Assembly: GCA_004009845.1 (NCBI GenBank)
Contig: RMBW01000004.1
Coordinates: forward strand, 496,001 to 560,000
DNA: 64,000 nucleotides
Reading direction: 5' to 3'
Source of the DNA: Davidsoniella eucalypti
Lineage: Eukaryota > Ascomycota > Sordariomycetes > Microascales > Ceratocystidaceae
Shown in pieces: positions 33,571-45,544 of this stretch. Each line of letters begins with the position of its first letter. The stretch's first letter is position 1. Position numbers and translations under genes: made by a program. The notes under the pieces are model-generated. The model ran no database searches and was not told the DNA's origin. It saw only the letters and a list, made by a program, of their open reading frames with translations.

Positions 33571-36056
33571 GTTTAGTACGGTCGACCAACTTACCACAAC
33601 ATCATTCTTCTCAGCTTGACACGGACCTACAGTGCCGGTTTTTTTCACTTCTTCACGACAATTTCGATTTATACTTCGATATCGAAAACATTCGCCCGTA
33701 CTATCACCTTATTATAAGTTATATTTTCATGTAACATTGCAAAATATACGCTATCATAGTCCCACTACGGCTTCATGGTTATTTAATAGCGTACTTATAT
33801 GGTGCGAAATCACCATATCGAAACAATTTGATCGGATCCAACAGCTTAAGAGTTTCGGGGCAGCACAATATTGTCCAGGCTGTAAATACGTCATTTTGAA
33901 TCATTTGACTACAGCCTTCTTGATACGCGTTGAGCTTTCTAACCTTTGAGTCAATATCCTGTTGATTCTCATTTATGGTATTCTGTCGAATATTGTCTCA
34001 CATGATACTACTGGCTTGCATCTTTTTTTCCTTTCGCATACTTTATACCGTGGCTATACGGAATATGCAAGTCTTTGGGCAGCAGCCGACTTCACTGTGT
34101 ACGTCACTAGCTAATACTGCACATCTGTATGGTTGAGAGCCTGAAATGGCCCAAGCGTAACATTGATTGTGTAAGTGCAAGGCGGCGTTTATGGTCGGTT
34201 GTTTATTCTTTTTATTTCCCGACATTCTTTATTTGTTTTATACAAACGTACATATCAGTTTATATTGTTTCCCGGATTCTTTTATTGACCTCGGGTATGG
34301 TCAACCATCATATTTTCCCATGTAGTTATTTAAGTCTTGTTCTTGTTGTCTGTCGCTGTTGCTGTTTTTATCTATTTATTCTAACTTAACTACCAACTAA
34401 ATCCCTTTTTATATTTTATATTTTATATAACTATTTCTATAACTATTTCTAAAACTACACACTTAATTATGAATTGTTATTATCATGAGTACTGTACGAG
34501 CAATCCATTCAACTTGATACAACTAACTACTTATAACTAGTTGTGTATAACTGTTTGTAAAGATCTACATACTTTGGTCGCTTCCATGTATCAGGCACTA
34601 CCCCGACCTTGATATCAAGCCATGTGGAACCTTTTCATATCATCTTTGTTATTTATATTGACATCATCAGTAGAAAGAAGGGAAGGGAGTAGTAGGGGAC
34701 TTGGCCGATCTCGGCGTAGCTTGGGTTCGTTATTTAGGAACCGGCATAGCGGCCTAATTACACGTATGATGCACTTTTTATTTTTTTATTTTTTAGCAAA
34801 TACAGATGTAAGAGATGCACATACAAGTAAGCATATACGCGTCAGGAATTGGAGTTCATATTTCGTTTAGTACACATACATAGTAGGGTTGTATACAGTA
34901 GGTTATATAATATAGTAGGCTATACAGATATAAACTTACGTCTATGATGGAAGTTTAATCGAATACAGATATGCCGATCTAATTCAGCGCATGTATGTTC
35001 TACGCTATAGAAAAAGAACTGTGCAATTGGCTTGCTAGTTGGATATAAAAGGTAGCACGTAGGTTTTTATGGAATGACCTAAGTTATAGAGCCGAAGATA
35101 AGAATTGGCCAAGAGGATATAACAGCCTCTTTCATTCTATACTATAGAGCAGAGATAGATTGTCAAGATTTATTCTATCAGCAACAAACGAAGTTGGAGT
35201 AACTGATTGTTTTTTCTTTATTTTCTCTCTATACTTTGCCTATGGCTTCTTATCTTTAGAGACCATTTAAGAAAAAACCAACTTGGAGTCGTTGCACCCT
35301 CATTCAGACTGTTGCATATTAAGTAGATAGTTTTGGTGTATCAATGGAATTATAATCTGGTAGCTTCTTTTATCACTGGAAGATATCATATTTCTACTAC
35401 ACTTGGAATATGAGTGAGCGGCTTATAGCTACACAATTATACGGTTACTTTCTAAATCTAGCATAGTGCATTTGTAATAGGCTGTTCCCGTTGTTTGGGT
35501 CTGAATATAGTGCCATTTCGTACTATGTAGATCTCCAAAATCGCAAACTGTAGCATTCAAGTCACAATCGAGTTCATGTCACATTGGCTTATATGTAGAA
35601 TGCATTGAAGAGATACTAGACATGAAGTTATAAGATAAATATTGAAATAAGCCAGTCTTTTGTTTTCCGAACCCCATTTTTTAAAGTGTGTGTGAATTGA
35701 CAAGAAACCATGATAACCCGTATGACCGAGAAAAGAGATGAAAACCAACAAAAAAGTGAAACAAACCAAGAACGAAGTGTAAAATCGAGACGCAATGCAA
35801 TGCCCTAAAAGAAGATGCAATGGCCATGAGGAGAAGCATTAAGAACGAGAAATAATGTGACAAGAAAGTTAGCTGTAGGAAAAATGTCCTTTTAAAGCAT
35901 AACTAACGGAGGAAAGCTGAGATAAGAGTCTGGACAGGGAAAATTGGTAGATTGAGGTGCTTCAATTGCCTTTTCCGGAACGAAGAAAGTGTCTACCAAC
36001 TGTGATAGTGGCCTAGAGAAGTTGAAAGTGAACGCCGGCATATTCTCAGGAGCCAT
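33571..36056. other. 2.5-kb AT-rich convergent intergenic region
   Basis: Lies between the stops of the Pro-rich protein gene (+) and BFR1 (-). It is very AT-rich from about 34180 to 35900, with a perfect 12-nt tandem duplication at 34427-34450. No gene, RNA or transposon end is recognised. Confidence 0.55.
34427..34450. repeat. tandem duplication of ATAACTATTTCT
   Basis: Two perfect adjacent 12-nt copies, immediately preceded by an ATTTTAT-type short repeat. Confidence 0.85.
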
Positions 36057-37833
36057 CTAGGCCTCCGACTCACGCGCCTCGTTCTCCTCCTTCTCTAGGC
36101 GAGCAATCTCTTCCTTGGCCTTCTCGATGTTCTATTAATGTGAGTTAGTATAAGACTTTGATTGCACCTTGGGGTACTAGAAAATCTTACCTTCTGAGTC
36201 TCGGCAGCTTGGTTCTTGTTCCAGTGCTCGAGCTTCGCCTTCACCTTCTCAATGACCCCTGGGACCTCGGCAGCGCTCATGGGAGGATCGACACCGATGT
36301 AGGTGCAGTCATGAACCACAGAAGGAGGGCAGTTGAAACCCTTGTTGGTATTCTCGGCGGGGGTCTTCTTGCCCTTCTTACCCTTCTTGGAAGATCCGGC
36401 GAAGTACTCCTCCTCGCGGTCCTCTTTGCGGACTACGCGCACACCCTTGGGGGCTTCTCCTTCAACTTTGCGGATGGCAGTAGCACCTAGGCCACGGTCG
36501 ACTAGAAGAGGTGCCTTTTCGACGACAACTGCGGTGGGATCCAGGAACTTCAGAAGTGAAGTCGCACGGTGGATCTCATCCATGAAGGCGGGCATACTAG
36601 CAGCCTGGAGAACCTCTTGAGCCTTCGCCTTCTGGGCTTCCTTGAAGGCCTTCTCGCGCTCAGCCCGGATGCGCTCACGGTTCTTAGCGCGTTGCTCTTG
36701 CTCATAAGAAGCAAAAGCACGCTTGTTGTTGTGGAACTGATCTTTCAATTCCTTGATAGCAGTATAAGAGGTCTGCTGCTCGATTTGAAGGCGCTTCTTC
36801 TCATCGCGGAGGGATGACAAGTTCTTGAACACTTCGTCTGACTTGCCCTGGATGGTATCAAGCTCGGCTTGAATAGCGTCGTACCGCTCGCCGATAGCCT
36901 TCTGCTCGGGGTCCTCCATGGAATCCTTGATCTCCTTGATCTTCGCCTTCAGGTCGTCAATTTGTTTCTGCTCATCAGCAAACTGGCCGAAGTTCTTTCT
37001 GACACGGTTCAGCGACGAGATATCAGACAGAGCCTTCTTCTCATCGACGATCTTCATAGTGCCGGCATTCACCTGAGCCTCGAGGGACTTGATCTTGGCG
37101 TCAATCTCCTCAACAGACTTGTAGGAAACCTTTCCCCGCGAGGCCTTCTGCTCCGCAATACGAGCCTTGACTTGCTCATCTAAGCGCTTGATCTGGTCAA
37201 GCTTGGTCTGGCGAGTCGTCTTTGAGCCAGCCTGCTTCTTGCGGATTTCATTACGCTCGTTGATAAGCTCTTGGCGGCGCTTCTTCTCGGGGTTAAGCTC
37301 CTCAGAGCCGTCCTTCTTGGGAGGGAAGGCGAGCTCCATCTGGTTCTTGATGGCATTCTGTTTAATGGAAGAGTAATGTGGTTAGTTACATCTATAATTA
37401 TGTGTCGGTGCACATGAGGACAGATCGTAAGGTAGACAGGGGTTAAAGCGATTGACATGGTTATCAATTGAAGCATCCGAACAACTGAGAGTGTTGGAGG
37501 CCGACATGTGATACGACCAAAATTGGTAGCATTCCAACAAACACATTGAAGACAGATGATTGGACCATTTAATACGGTACTGTTTGGAAATAATTGGGAA
37601 CGGGATATTGCATGTGATGATTGCAATGTAGGCTCGGTGTACTACACAAGCGACTACATTGTATATCACTGAAGCACGAGAGTGTGAAAACTTACAAACT
37701 TGTCCATGTTAGCCTTGTGTATGGCTTCCAGAGCGGCAAGCTCCTTCTTGAAGACACCCTCATCGGGCTTGGTAACGCGAGTCGAAGCCACGGGGGCAGC
37801 GGCCGGAGCAGGAGAGGTAGTTTCGGTAGCCAT
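36057..37833 (-). CDS. BFR1: Bfr1-like coiled-coil mRNP / nuclear segregation protein
   Basis: A 459-aa protein from exons 37696-37833 (46 codons), 36191-37357 and 36057-36131. Introns are 338 nt (37358-37695) and 59 nt (36132-36190). Junctions read ANMDKF-NAIKNQMELAF and AAETQK-NIEKAKEEIARLEKEE. The protein is highly charged and almost wholly helical: long Lys/Glu/Gln coiled coils span about 60-310, then a short globular part with ANTKGFNCPPS-type sequence (ENTNKGFNCPPSV) and a final Glu-rich helix. Yeast Bfr1 binds mRNA and polysomes at the ER and affects ploidy and brefeldin sensitivity. Exon 1 is Ala/Thr/Pro-rich. Intron 1 is several times longer than the others here. It diverges from RPB5, with 975 nt between start codons. 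Confidence 0.9.
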
Positions 37834-38808
37834 TGTGGTTGTTGAAATATATCCAAAGGTAGAGGCCGGTTTCGTGTGTTTTGAAGACGGGAAATTCAGA
37901 AGAAACTGCCTGCACGGAAGATGTTAGAGTACTCAGAAATCTAAGTATGTTTGGATAGAAGATGAAAAGATTGGTGAAAGTGGAAGACCAGAGATTATAT
38001 GGAGCTTGATGGGGGCCGCATTCTTTAGGACTTCTTCCAATGGCAAATATTATGGAGAGAAAAAGTTTGTACTTACAGTAACTAGCGCAGTTTACTCTAG
38101 CTCGGTTCTGGTTAAGATTGGGGAACGATGATGCCGGTACAGGTATGAAATGATTAACTAGTTGTGATGCGGTGTTAGAGCTAAAATGCTATGTTGTTTG
38201 ATCAAGTCTACAAGATAGCTATAGACAAATTCGACACATAAACAACTTCAACTTGCTAGGAACAACAAAAGGCCGGTCAATAATAATCCTTCCTAATTAG
38301 AAAGTTGTCAGTAGCACAGTAATTATTCCGGATTTATTAGTATGGAAAATGTGGGTTTCGCACCGTGTCCATCGTTAATATGGGGAATATGGTTGTTAGT
38401 TCTTCTAGAAGCAGCCGGCTCGAGCAGGACCCACTAATACGGGTAAACCCCGGCTTTTAATTATATCTAGCTTTCCCAGCCTGGTGGATCTTTATGCAAG
38501 GCTGAGAGGCGGAAAGCTTAGCGGGAAAAAAAAGCTGGAAACGTTGCCAGCCAAAACTTTTTTATCGCGACGTTTTGAGTTGAGCTATCGTGGAGTGAAA
38601 ACTGCAACTCTATACTTTTTTCTCCAACCAACCAAAAATCCCTTGCGACAGCTCAACAAACATCGAGTCCTTGAAGTTAAATCTTTATTATTATCGATAT
38701 CTCATATACTTACAGAATCGAGAATCATTGCGATATTAGACCTGCTATCTACCATACGAAGAACCACTCACCCAACTCAATACACACATACACCAACAAA
38801 ATTTCGCC
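37834..38808. promoter_or_regulatory. divergent promoter region, BFR1 / RPB5
   Basis: A 975-nt spacer carrying both promoters. There is CT/AC-rich leader sequence in the last 150 nt before the RPB5 ATG. No TATA box is evident at a convincing distance from either start. The 112-codon frame at 38484-38822 runs through this leader and is not called. Confidence 0.55.
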
Positions 38809-39654
38809 ATGGAAGGAGGTGACAACAACGTGAAGGCGGTTTCGCGGGTCTGGAAGATTCTGCGTACCGTCAAGGAGATGGTTGCCGATCGTGTACGAAG
38901 AAATTATTCCTGAAAGCTTTATCAAAGCGGTTGCGATCACAAAGCTACAGTGCTGACTTTTCATGGTTTCATAGGGCTTTGAAATGAGCGACGACGAAAT
39001 CAACATGTCGCTTGATGATTTCCGCCGTGATTTCACTCTTCCGTCTGGCGAGGTTGAGTATGTCTTACCCAATCAATGATAACGACCTAAAATGAAGACA
39101 CCATACTAACAATCTTCTCCCTGAACAGCCGCAATCGTCTCCAGTTCTCCGCTAACCCCAGCGAGCTCATGATCAAGAAGCACACCTACCTCAACGCCCA
39201 GGGCGGCAACGAGCTTTCCACCGACGTCGGCACCGTCTTCGTCAAGTTCCTCCCCGAAGACAGCATGGGTATCCAACAGATCAAGAACTTTATCATGACC
39301 GTTGTCGAACGCCACTACAAGACTGCCATCCTCATCACCCACACACCTCTCACCAGCGCTGCCCGCAAGAACATCGCTGCCGCAGAGTCCTACGCACATA
39401 TTGAATACTTCCTCGAGGACGACCTCATCGTCAACTTGACCCGCCACATGCTCGTTCCTAAGCACATTCTACTCTCCAGAGAGGAAAAGACTGCTTTGCT
39501 CAAGCGCTACCGTCTAAAGGATACCCAGTTGCCGCGCATCCTCCAGAAGGACCCCGTCGCCAAATATCTCGGACTCAAGCGTGGTCAGGTTGTCAAGATT
39601 ATCAGAAATTCCGAGACCGCTGGTCGTTATGCCAGTTACCGCCTCTGCGTGTAG
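38809..39654 (+). CDS. RPB5: DNA-directed RNA polymerases I, II and III subunit RPABC1 (Rpb5)
   Basis: A 230-aa protein from exons 38809-38892, 38975-39057 and 39129-39654; introns are 82 nt (GTACGA donor, ATAG acceptor) and 71 nt (GTATGT donor, ACAG acceptor). Junctions give EMVADR-GFEMSDDEIN and PSGEVD-RNRLQF. It is shared by all three nuclear polymerases and lies at the lower jaw contacting downstream DNA. The N-terminal eukaryote-specific jaw domain (about 1-150) and the C-terminal archaeal RpoH-like assembly domain are both visible: LVPKHILLSREEK, LPRILQKDPVAKYLGLKRGQ, and the near-invariant end YASYRLCV. Length is slightly above yeast Rpb5. The first exon supplies only 28 codons. It converges with the receptor gene 750 nt downstream. 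Confidence 0.96.
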
Positions 39655-40404
39655 AAAATCAAACCTGGTTTTAATAAATAAAACCCCCAAATCTCTAGAT
39701 TTCTTCCATGGCACTTGGCGGTGTATTAAAGATGTTTATAGAGTCAGGATGAGAGTATGAGACATAGTTTGGATTCTCTCGTCATTTGAGATTTTCCATA
39801 CACGTGGTGTGGGGACGGGAGGAGGCTTTCTATCATGAAAGTGTTTACTACAGTGTTGAGAGCATTGATATGGCGTTACCTTTGTTGTTCTTTTTCACTT
39901 TTATTTTTATTTTTTTGTTTCTGGGGGGTTCAAGTATTGTTCACACATCTTTCTTTTTTTTTTCTGAATCTAAATGTCCTCAAGTTTCCGTTTGTTAGTT
40001 TTTTTTTTGGTCTGTAGATAAGACAAGGACGAAAAAGTTCAAGTATGGCCGGGCAGGGAAACGGATTTACCGACCATCATGATAAACGGAACCGAGCCTA
40101 TCTTCAATAAAGACGGCCATCCTTATTTATGATGGTAATGGTGTTAATGAGGCCTTAGTGTAATCAAATTCGACTTCAAGATAAAATACACAAACTACAT
40201 TACAATCACATTCACTATTTATTGATTAGACGATTTGCTTTAATATTGAAGAAAGAAAACGCTTTATTGGTATCATAAAGGGAAGTAAAGAAAAGAAAGA
40301 GAAAAAAACAGACTACTATGTGGGGTTTAGAATACAAAAGGCTTCGAGCCAGTAGAGATCTTTGGTCTCGATATACAACAAGAGAAGACAATATCATCAA
40401 ATCA
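39655..40404. other. convergent intergenic region, RPB5 / receptor
   Basis: AT-rich 3'-flanking DNA of both genes, with long T-tracts at about 39895-40010. AATAAA-like words follow the RPB5 stop (AATAAATAAAA near 39675). No gene is supported. Confidence 0.55.
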
Positions 40405-42368
40405 TTACTTTAACAAGCCGCCCAGATCAGAGAATCCAGGGCCATCATCTTGCTCATGAATTGGACTACTTGGGGCAGCACTAGGCTTAGAAGCCGTTGG
40501 CTTAGCTGTGCTAAAACTGGACATCTTCGCAGTCTGAGTAGTCAATGTGCCAGTAGCAATTGCGGCAATCGCTGAAGCACTGCTAGTTACTATAGCGGTG
40601 TTTCCCATAGCAGGGACAGCAGTGTTACTGGATGTAGGCTTAACACTGCTACCAGTTACAGGTGCAAGCAAGCCTCCCAAGTCCTGAAGAATGGCAGCCG
40701 ACGCTCTCTTTCCGGACAGGAAGCCAGTCAGGTTGGCGGTGGGCATTGGCGCGGCCAACATGGCACTCTGGTAGGCCCAATATGACTGGTTTTGCTGTTG
40801 GGCAAGCGTGAGTGGCTCCGGGATGGGTGTGTAGCTTTCGCGACGGAAGCTCGAAGTTCCCTGGTCTTCGTCATCAACAGAATGCTCTGGGCCACTTTCC
40901 AAGAGACCACCAAGGTCAAAGAAGGATACCTGTCCTTGTGCGGTGAGAGGTGTAGAAGCGGCTTTGGCAATGGCTGAAGTTTTGGCGGATGAGTGGGAAT
41001 TGGTCGGCGAAGAAGCCGAGGAAGAGGGCATTGGGATGCGTAGGATATCAGTGTTCAGTATCGGGGGAGGCATGGGAGAAAGTCCGCCAGACGAGAGAGT
41101 GACTTGGCTGTAGACCTGGTCACGGTGGTGATCGCGAGTTATTAGAGAATCTTCACTCTTTTCTGTATGGCTCTTCTGGCGTTTGTGGAAGGGCATCTGC
41201 CATTCGTCGGATATCTTTTTGTCGCGAGCTATCAAAGGCTTACCCGTCACAGGCGCTGGAGTGAAATGTGGGTGTTGGTCTTTGAGATCGATCATTTTCA
41301 TGTCTTGGCGAAGCTCCGGCTTCAGGCCAAGACCAAGACCGTAGACAAGATCCTCGTCACTACCCCAGTGATGTTTGTACACAGGCTGGCGCTGGCTAGT
41401 AGCACCGCTCATAGACTGAAGGTCAGAGCTTATGCCTGCGCCGTCAAATTTAAACTTACGCTTCTTTACACCGCGATCACGCATAAAGGAGCCGAGAACA
41501 AGGGAGTTAGCAGCCGCCGTGGCAAAAATCAACTCAACAGAGGCCATCAAGGTTCGGTACTGTTGAGCGCCATTTAGTAGGATAGCGTTATGTACACGGA
41601 CTACAGATATGACGACAACCGACAGGCCCAGTGAAAATAGGAGAATAAGCTGGGTCTTGCGCTTGGGTGTCATAGTACTGCGCACAATGATCGGGATGGG
41701 AATCACCACGAGCATCATATCCGTGATGATGTTGCTGAGGCTCATTGTGACCATGTGGACAAAACCTTGGCGGCATCTAGCACCAGGGTCTGGCAAGACC
41801 TGCCAGTAGTGGCTGAAGGGTTCACACTCAATGAATATGCTGACAATGGACAAGAGAAACGTTACGCTGAGCACTATTCTAGCGTATAGAATGGTTTTGG
41901 TGTAAGAGCGTTCCCAAGTTGAGTCTGTCAATCTCTTCAGGAATTCCAGGGTGGAAAGCTTCAATACCCAAAGACTGTGTGTTTTGTTAGTACGATTAAT
42001 TTGTCGGCATGTTTTATTTTCATATCAACGTACCTAGCAGCAAAGAAAACACGAGCAAAGAGGACCAGACCACTAGCGATTTGCTTCTGCTTGAGCTCGA
42101 CCTCTGAAAGGATCTGGTCTGAGAAATCTGCGTTATTGGTACCGTAGAGCAGCACATAGTGCACGAAGCCCATACGGATCCATATAGGGATCAAAGCCCA
42201 AAAAGCTATCCGATCTTCCGGGAACAGGCATTCAGTCCGCACAAGCCGACCTGTGACCCTGATCAGTATTATGGTGGTGCAGAAAAGCGTCACCCACCAA
42301 GTGACCAAGAGCGTCGGTTTGTCTTCGAAAAAAGTCGACATCTCCGGAGGGCTAGTATAGAACCTCAT
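40405..42368 (-). CDS. PTH11-like / fungal rhodopsin-domain integral membrane protein with DLGGLL-repeat tail
   Basis: A 634-aa protein from exons 42034-42368 and 40405-41974, with a 59-nt intron (GTACGT donor, TACTAAC branch site, ACAG acceptor) joining ARVFFAAS-LWVLKLSTLEF. The start is the first ATG after an in-frame stop. Residues 1 to about 300 contain seven hydrophobic helices with the fungal rhodopsin-domain layout: RVTGRLVRTE and PEDRIAFWAL after helix 1, LWVLKLSTLEFLKRLT, ECEPFSHYW, DMMLVVIPIPII and SVVRVHNAILL. Families of this type include the host-sensing receptor Pth11, but most members have no known ligand. The long cytoplasmic tail (about 300-634) is Ser/Thr/Ala-rich and carries three copies of a DLGGLL motif (FFDLGGLLE, LQDLGGLLA and the terminal FSDLGGLLK). 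No CFEM domain is present. G-protein coupling is inference only. Confidence 0.82.
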
Positions 42369-45300
42369 ATTGGCAGTTGTCTGTGGCGACCAGGCTCGCA
42401 CGGATGCTTTTCAAGAGTTTAAGAATAGAATAGAAGGAAAAAAGAAGAAGTTGTAGAAAAAATTGGCGTAATGTAATCGCCAAAGCGGCACTCCGGGGTT
42501 CCCAAGTTGCCAGCTCCAGGCAGGCTATCGCACGAGCGATATCTACCGCGGTGCACTAACACAGCTGACGTATTATCGTTCTATTCGGAAATAGCGCAGC
42601 AGTCAGCGTGCAGCGAATATTCTTTAGACCCAAATATAATACGGCTAATGTACGGCTTCTAGGGCAGACTTAATCGGCTTCTAGAGGTGGCAAAGACAAA
42701 GTTTGCCAAGATTCTTCTTGTCCACAGAACAAAACGCTAAACAAAGAATTGAGGTTTCGGCGCTAGAAGACGCAATGGCAATACATGCCGTCGAGATAGT
42801 CGGCACAACAGCAGTGAAAATATGATATGCAGCGCAAGTAGCAGCAAATAGCTAATTGTTGCACACAGACAGCGGGAAACTTGGCGAAGGGTCTGTAAGT
42901 AGATATATAGAGGCGATTTCTAGGCGTTATTCAGGGAGACCGGTATGCCCTTAGAGAAGACGTTCCGCGGTGGAATTGATTGTGTATGGCTAGTCGAATG
43001 TACGGCGTATTATGGGCAGAGGCAAGGCGGATTTTCGATGGTAATGCCAAAAAAGAGAGGGAAAAAATTAAGATGCAGCAACCAGCTCTCGACACAATGA
43101 CAGTCTTGAAGAGATACCGTTGTATGGAACTTCACGAAGAAAAGAACAGCAATAGTAATAGAAGAGAAAAGAAACTAGTTGACAAGGAGAAGAGGAAGAA
43201 GACAAGTAAGTTTTCACAGCAGATTGTCCAGAGATAAAGTGGCAGGCGCAGATTGCATGATACATGCCATTGAAAGAGCAGGTGCGGAATCCAAATCCTG
43301 CAGTTGCAGCGTTTTCGCGGCCGCTGCTTAGCCTGTGATCCAAGCGCAGTAGTTGCTCCCAGCAGCGTTGCAGTCTTGCGGTCGCAAGAGCACTTGCGGT
43401 CCGCCTTGATGGAGGGAGCCTTTTTAGACTCAATTACCCTGTTTTCCTGTCAAACAGCGAATAGCAAGCCAGCTAAATTTCCGGGCAGAACGAACAAGAT
43501 GCTCGGAGGAGAGGCGATGGCTATATCTCAGTCTATGTACCATCGTTTCGTTCTTTTATTTTTGTATCTCTAGTCCTGTCTACAACTAGTGGCATCTACA
43601 TATGTATCTATCTCTCTTGTTATTGGCAGACGGGCAAGCAAGCTTCAACAGAGGTGCGAGGCCGAGGATGCCAGGACAGACGAGCTGGGGGGCCGGCAAG
43701 GATGTGATGGGTGGAATCGGTTGCCTGATTGATCGCCTGTCAGGTTAGCCAGTCCAGAAAGTGGATTTCATAGTGGGTGTCATAGTGGCTGGGCAAAGAA
43801 GCCGGCGCTGAGTTCTCTGCTGTATGTATAACAAGATAACAAGACAGAGCGGCAATAAGACAATTACTGACATTGTGACTGCTGGGAAGAGTAGCTGATA
43901 AGAAAAACGGACTACCGGCTTATGCAAGAGAATCGCAACGTAGCGATGATGCCGAACGTGGAGGCCAGGCTTATCATCAGTTAGCCTCGATTTCTGACAA
44001 GCACATATTACATGGCTCTGGCTAGCCGCATGCCATCACTCTACTATCATAGTTGTAATGCGCTATTTGCTGGCCATTGCACTAAAGGCATGAGGTCGAT
44101 CTATTGAGGGATCGCTAGTTTAGTCAACTAAAACGTGGGAATCTGGATTTTTTAAGGGGCGCTTTTTTCTGTATCACGACTAGTGTGATTTGTTAATCAC
44201 CAAGTCCGAGAAAAAGAAAAGAAAAGAAATAGAAAAAGCATTTGTGTAGTAAAGCCATCAACATACCGAACTTCCAAGACAAAGGGTCCAGGGATCGGCC
44301 TTGCGTTTTGGTGTCCTGCATTTAGTTAGTGTCCTACATCAGGAAAAAGGCGACTGCATAAAAGCCTAATCAGCCGGTCTTTATGTATCATTTCCAGCAT
44401 GCGACATCATTTCTACTGAGTGTAGATCAATAAAGCACCTTATGTATCTACTCTGTCAAGAGTGCTTACGTACATTACATATAATAATTTTATATTTACT
44501 GTGTAATTCGGAGATTCTACCAACATACAACATCTATTCTCTTATCGTGCACGAATTCATATGGTCAGCTAAGATCACCTACTATTTATATATGTATATC
44601 CTATGCCTAGGATACAAACTATTACTTGAAATAGCGGTACCGAGGGCCGTGTAACGAACCGCTTTTTTTTAGAGGTGGCATTCAAGTTTTAGAAGAAACG
44701 GCATCTCGAATTGTACATGCGTATATCTACAAAATGTATCTGTATAATCTGATCTCTGACCTTCCTCTTCTCCAAGCCAAGCCCGAAAGAAGGGGGGGGT
44801 TGTACTCTGTGTCGTGAACTAGAAACTAACACTAGTACCCATTCCACTTGATTTACCAGAGAAACGTCAAATCCATGTCTAGAGTTGATCATTTGCTTTC
44901 TATCTAATTTTGATATCCTACTCCGCGTTTCCTATACGCTCGGACCCTATTTATACATCGTTTCTTCTTCGCTCTCCAGGTCATGATATACGCCCAGCTA
45001 GATAGTATTCCGTGGAATTTCAAAATGCGGTAATAATGGTTTTATGCACTTATTTGGTGTATTTGGGTTTTCTAAACACAAAGTCATGTAGGATTTGAGA
45101 CTTATCTGTGGTCAGGGGGTGGGTTCGGCGGTTTTTTTTCAGGACGAAAAAGTACGTATACTAGCTTCTAATCTTTGATTTCCTAAAGTGGTATTATAAC
45201 CCTAACCCACTCCTATTGAGCACTCCATACTTACAAGTATGTACATATAGATCGATATCTTTTTCACCATCGCCACTTTAATACTATTTAAACACCAAAA

Positions 45301-45544
45301 TGACTAGAGACAAAATAATTTATGTATCTGTTATCTTAATGAGGCAAAGCAACAGTCTGAGCGTCCAATAGTCTGAACATTGAACCCTTGTATTATCAAC
45401 ATCAAACTTGAGACTAAAACAAACATATCGCATGCACATTATAGTTCTACTACTGGTTAGTCTATGTATCAGAGTGATTGTAACTATGGAGAAAACAAGA
45501 GATATAGTTCAATATATTGCTCCAATACTCTAAATGGGATATAT
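42369..45544. other. 3.2-kb intergenic region
   Basis: Left part is the receptor promoter; the right part is 3'-flanking DNA of the cofactor D gene. There is a relatively GC-rich patch around 43240-43760 without a long consistent frame, a G-run at about 44794-44801, and an AACCCTAACCC sequence at about 45199-45209. Frames such as 42980-43237 and 43304-43573 have no family signature. No RNA gene was recognised. Confidence 0.5.

Noticed and set aside
42980..43573. Two frames in the slightly GC-rich patch downstream of the receptor promoter
   Set aside because: Lys/Glu-rich or mixed composition with no domain; they overlap frames on the other strand equally well.
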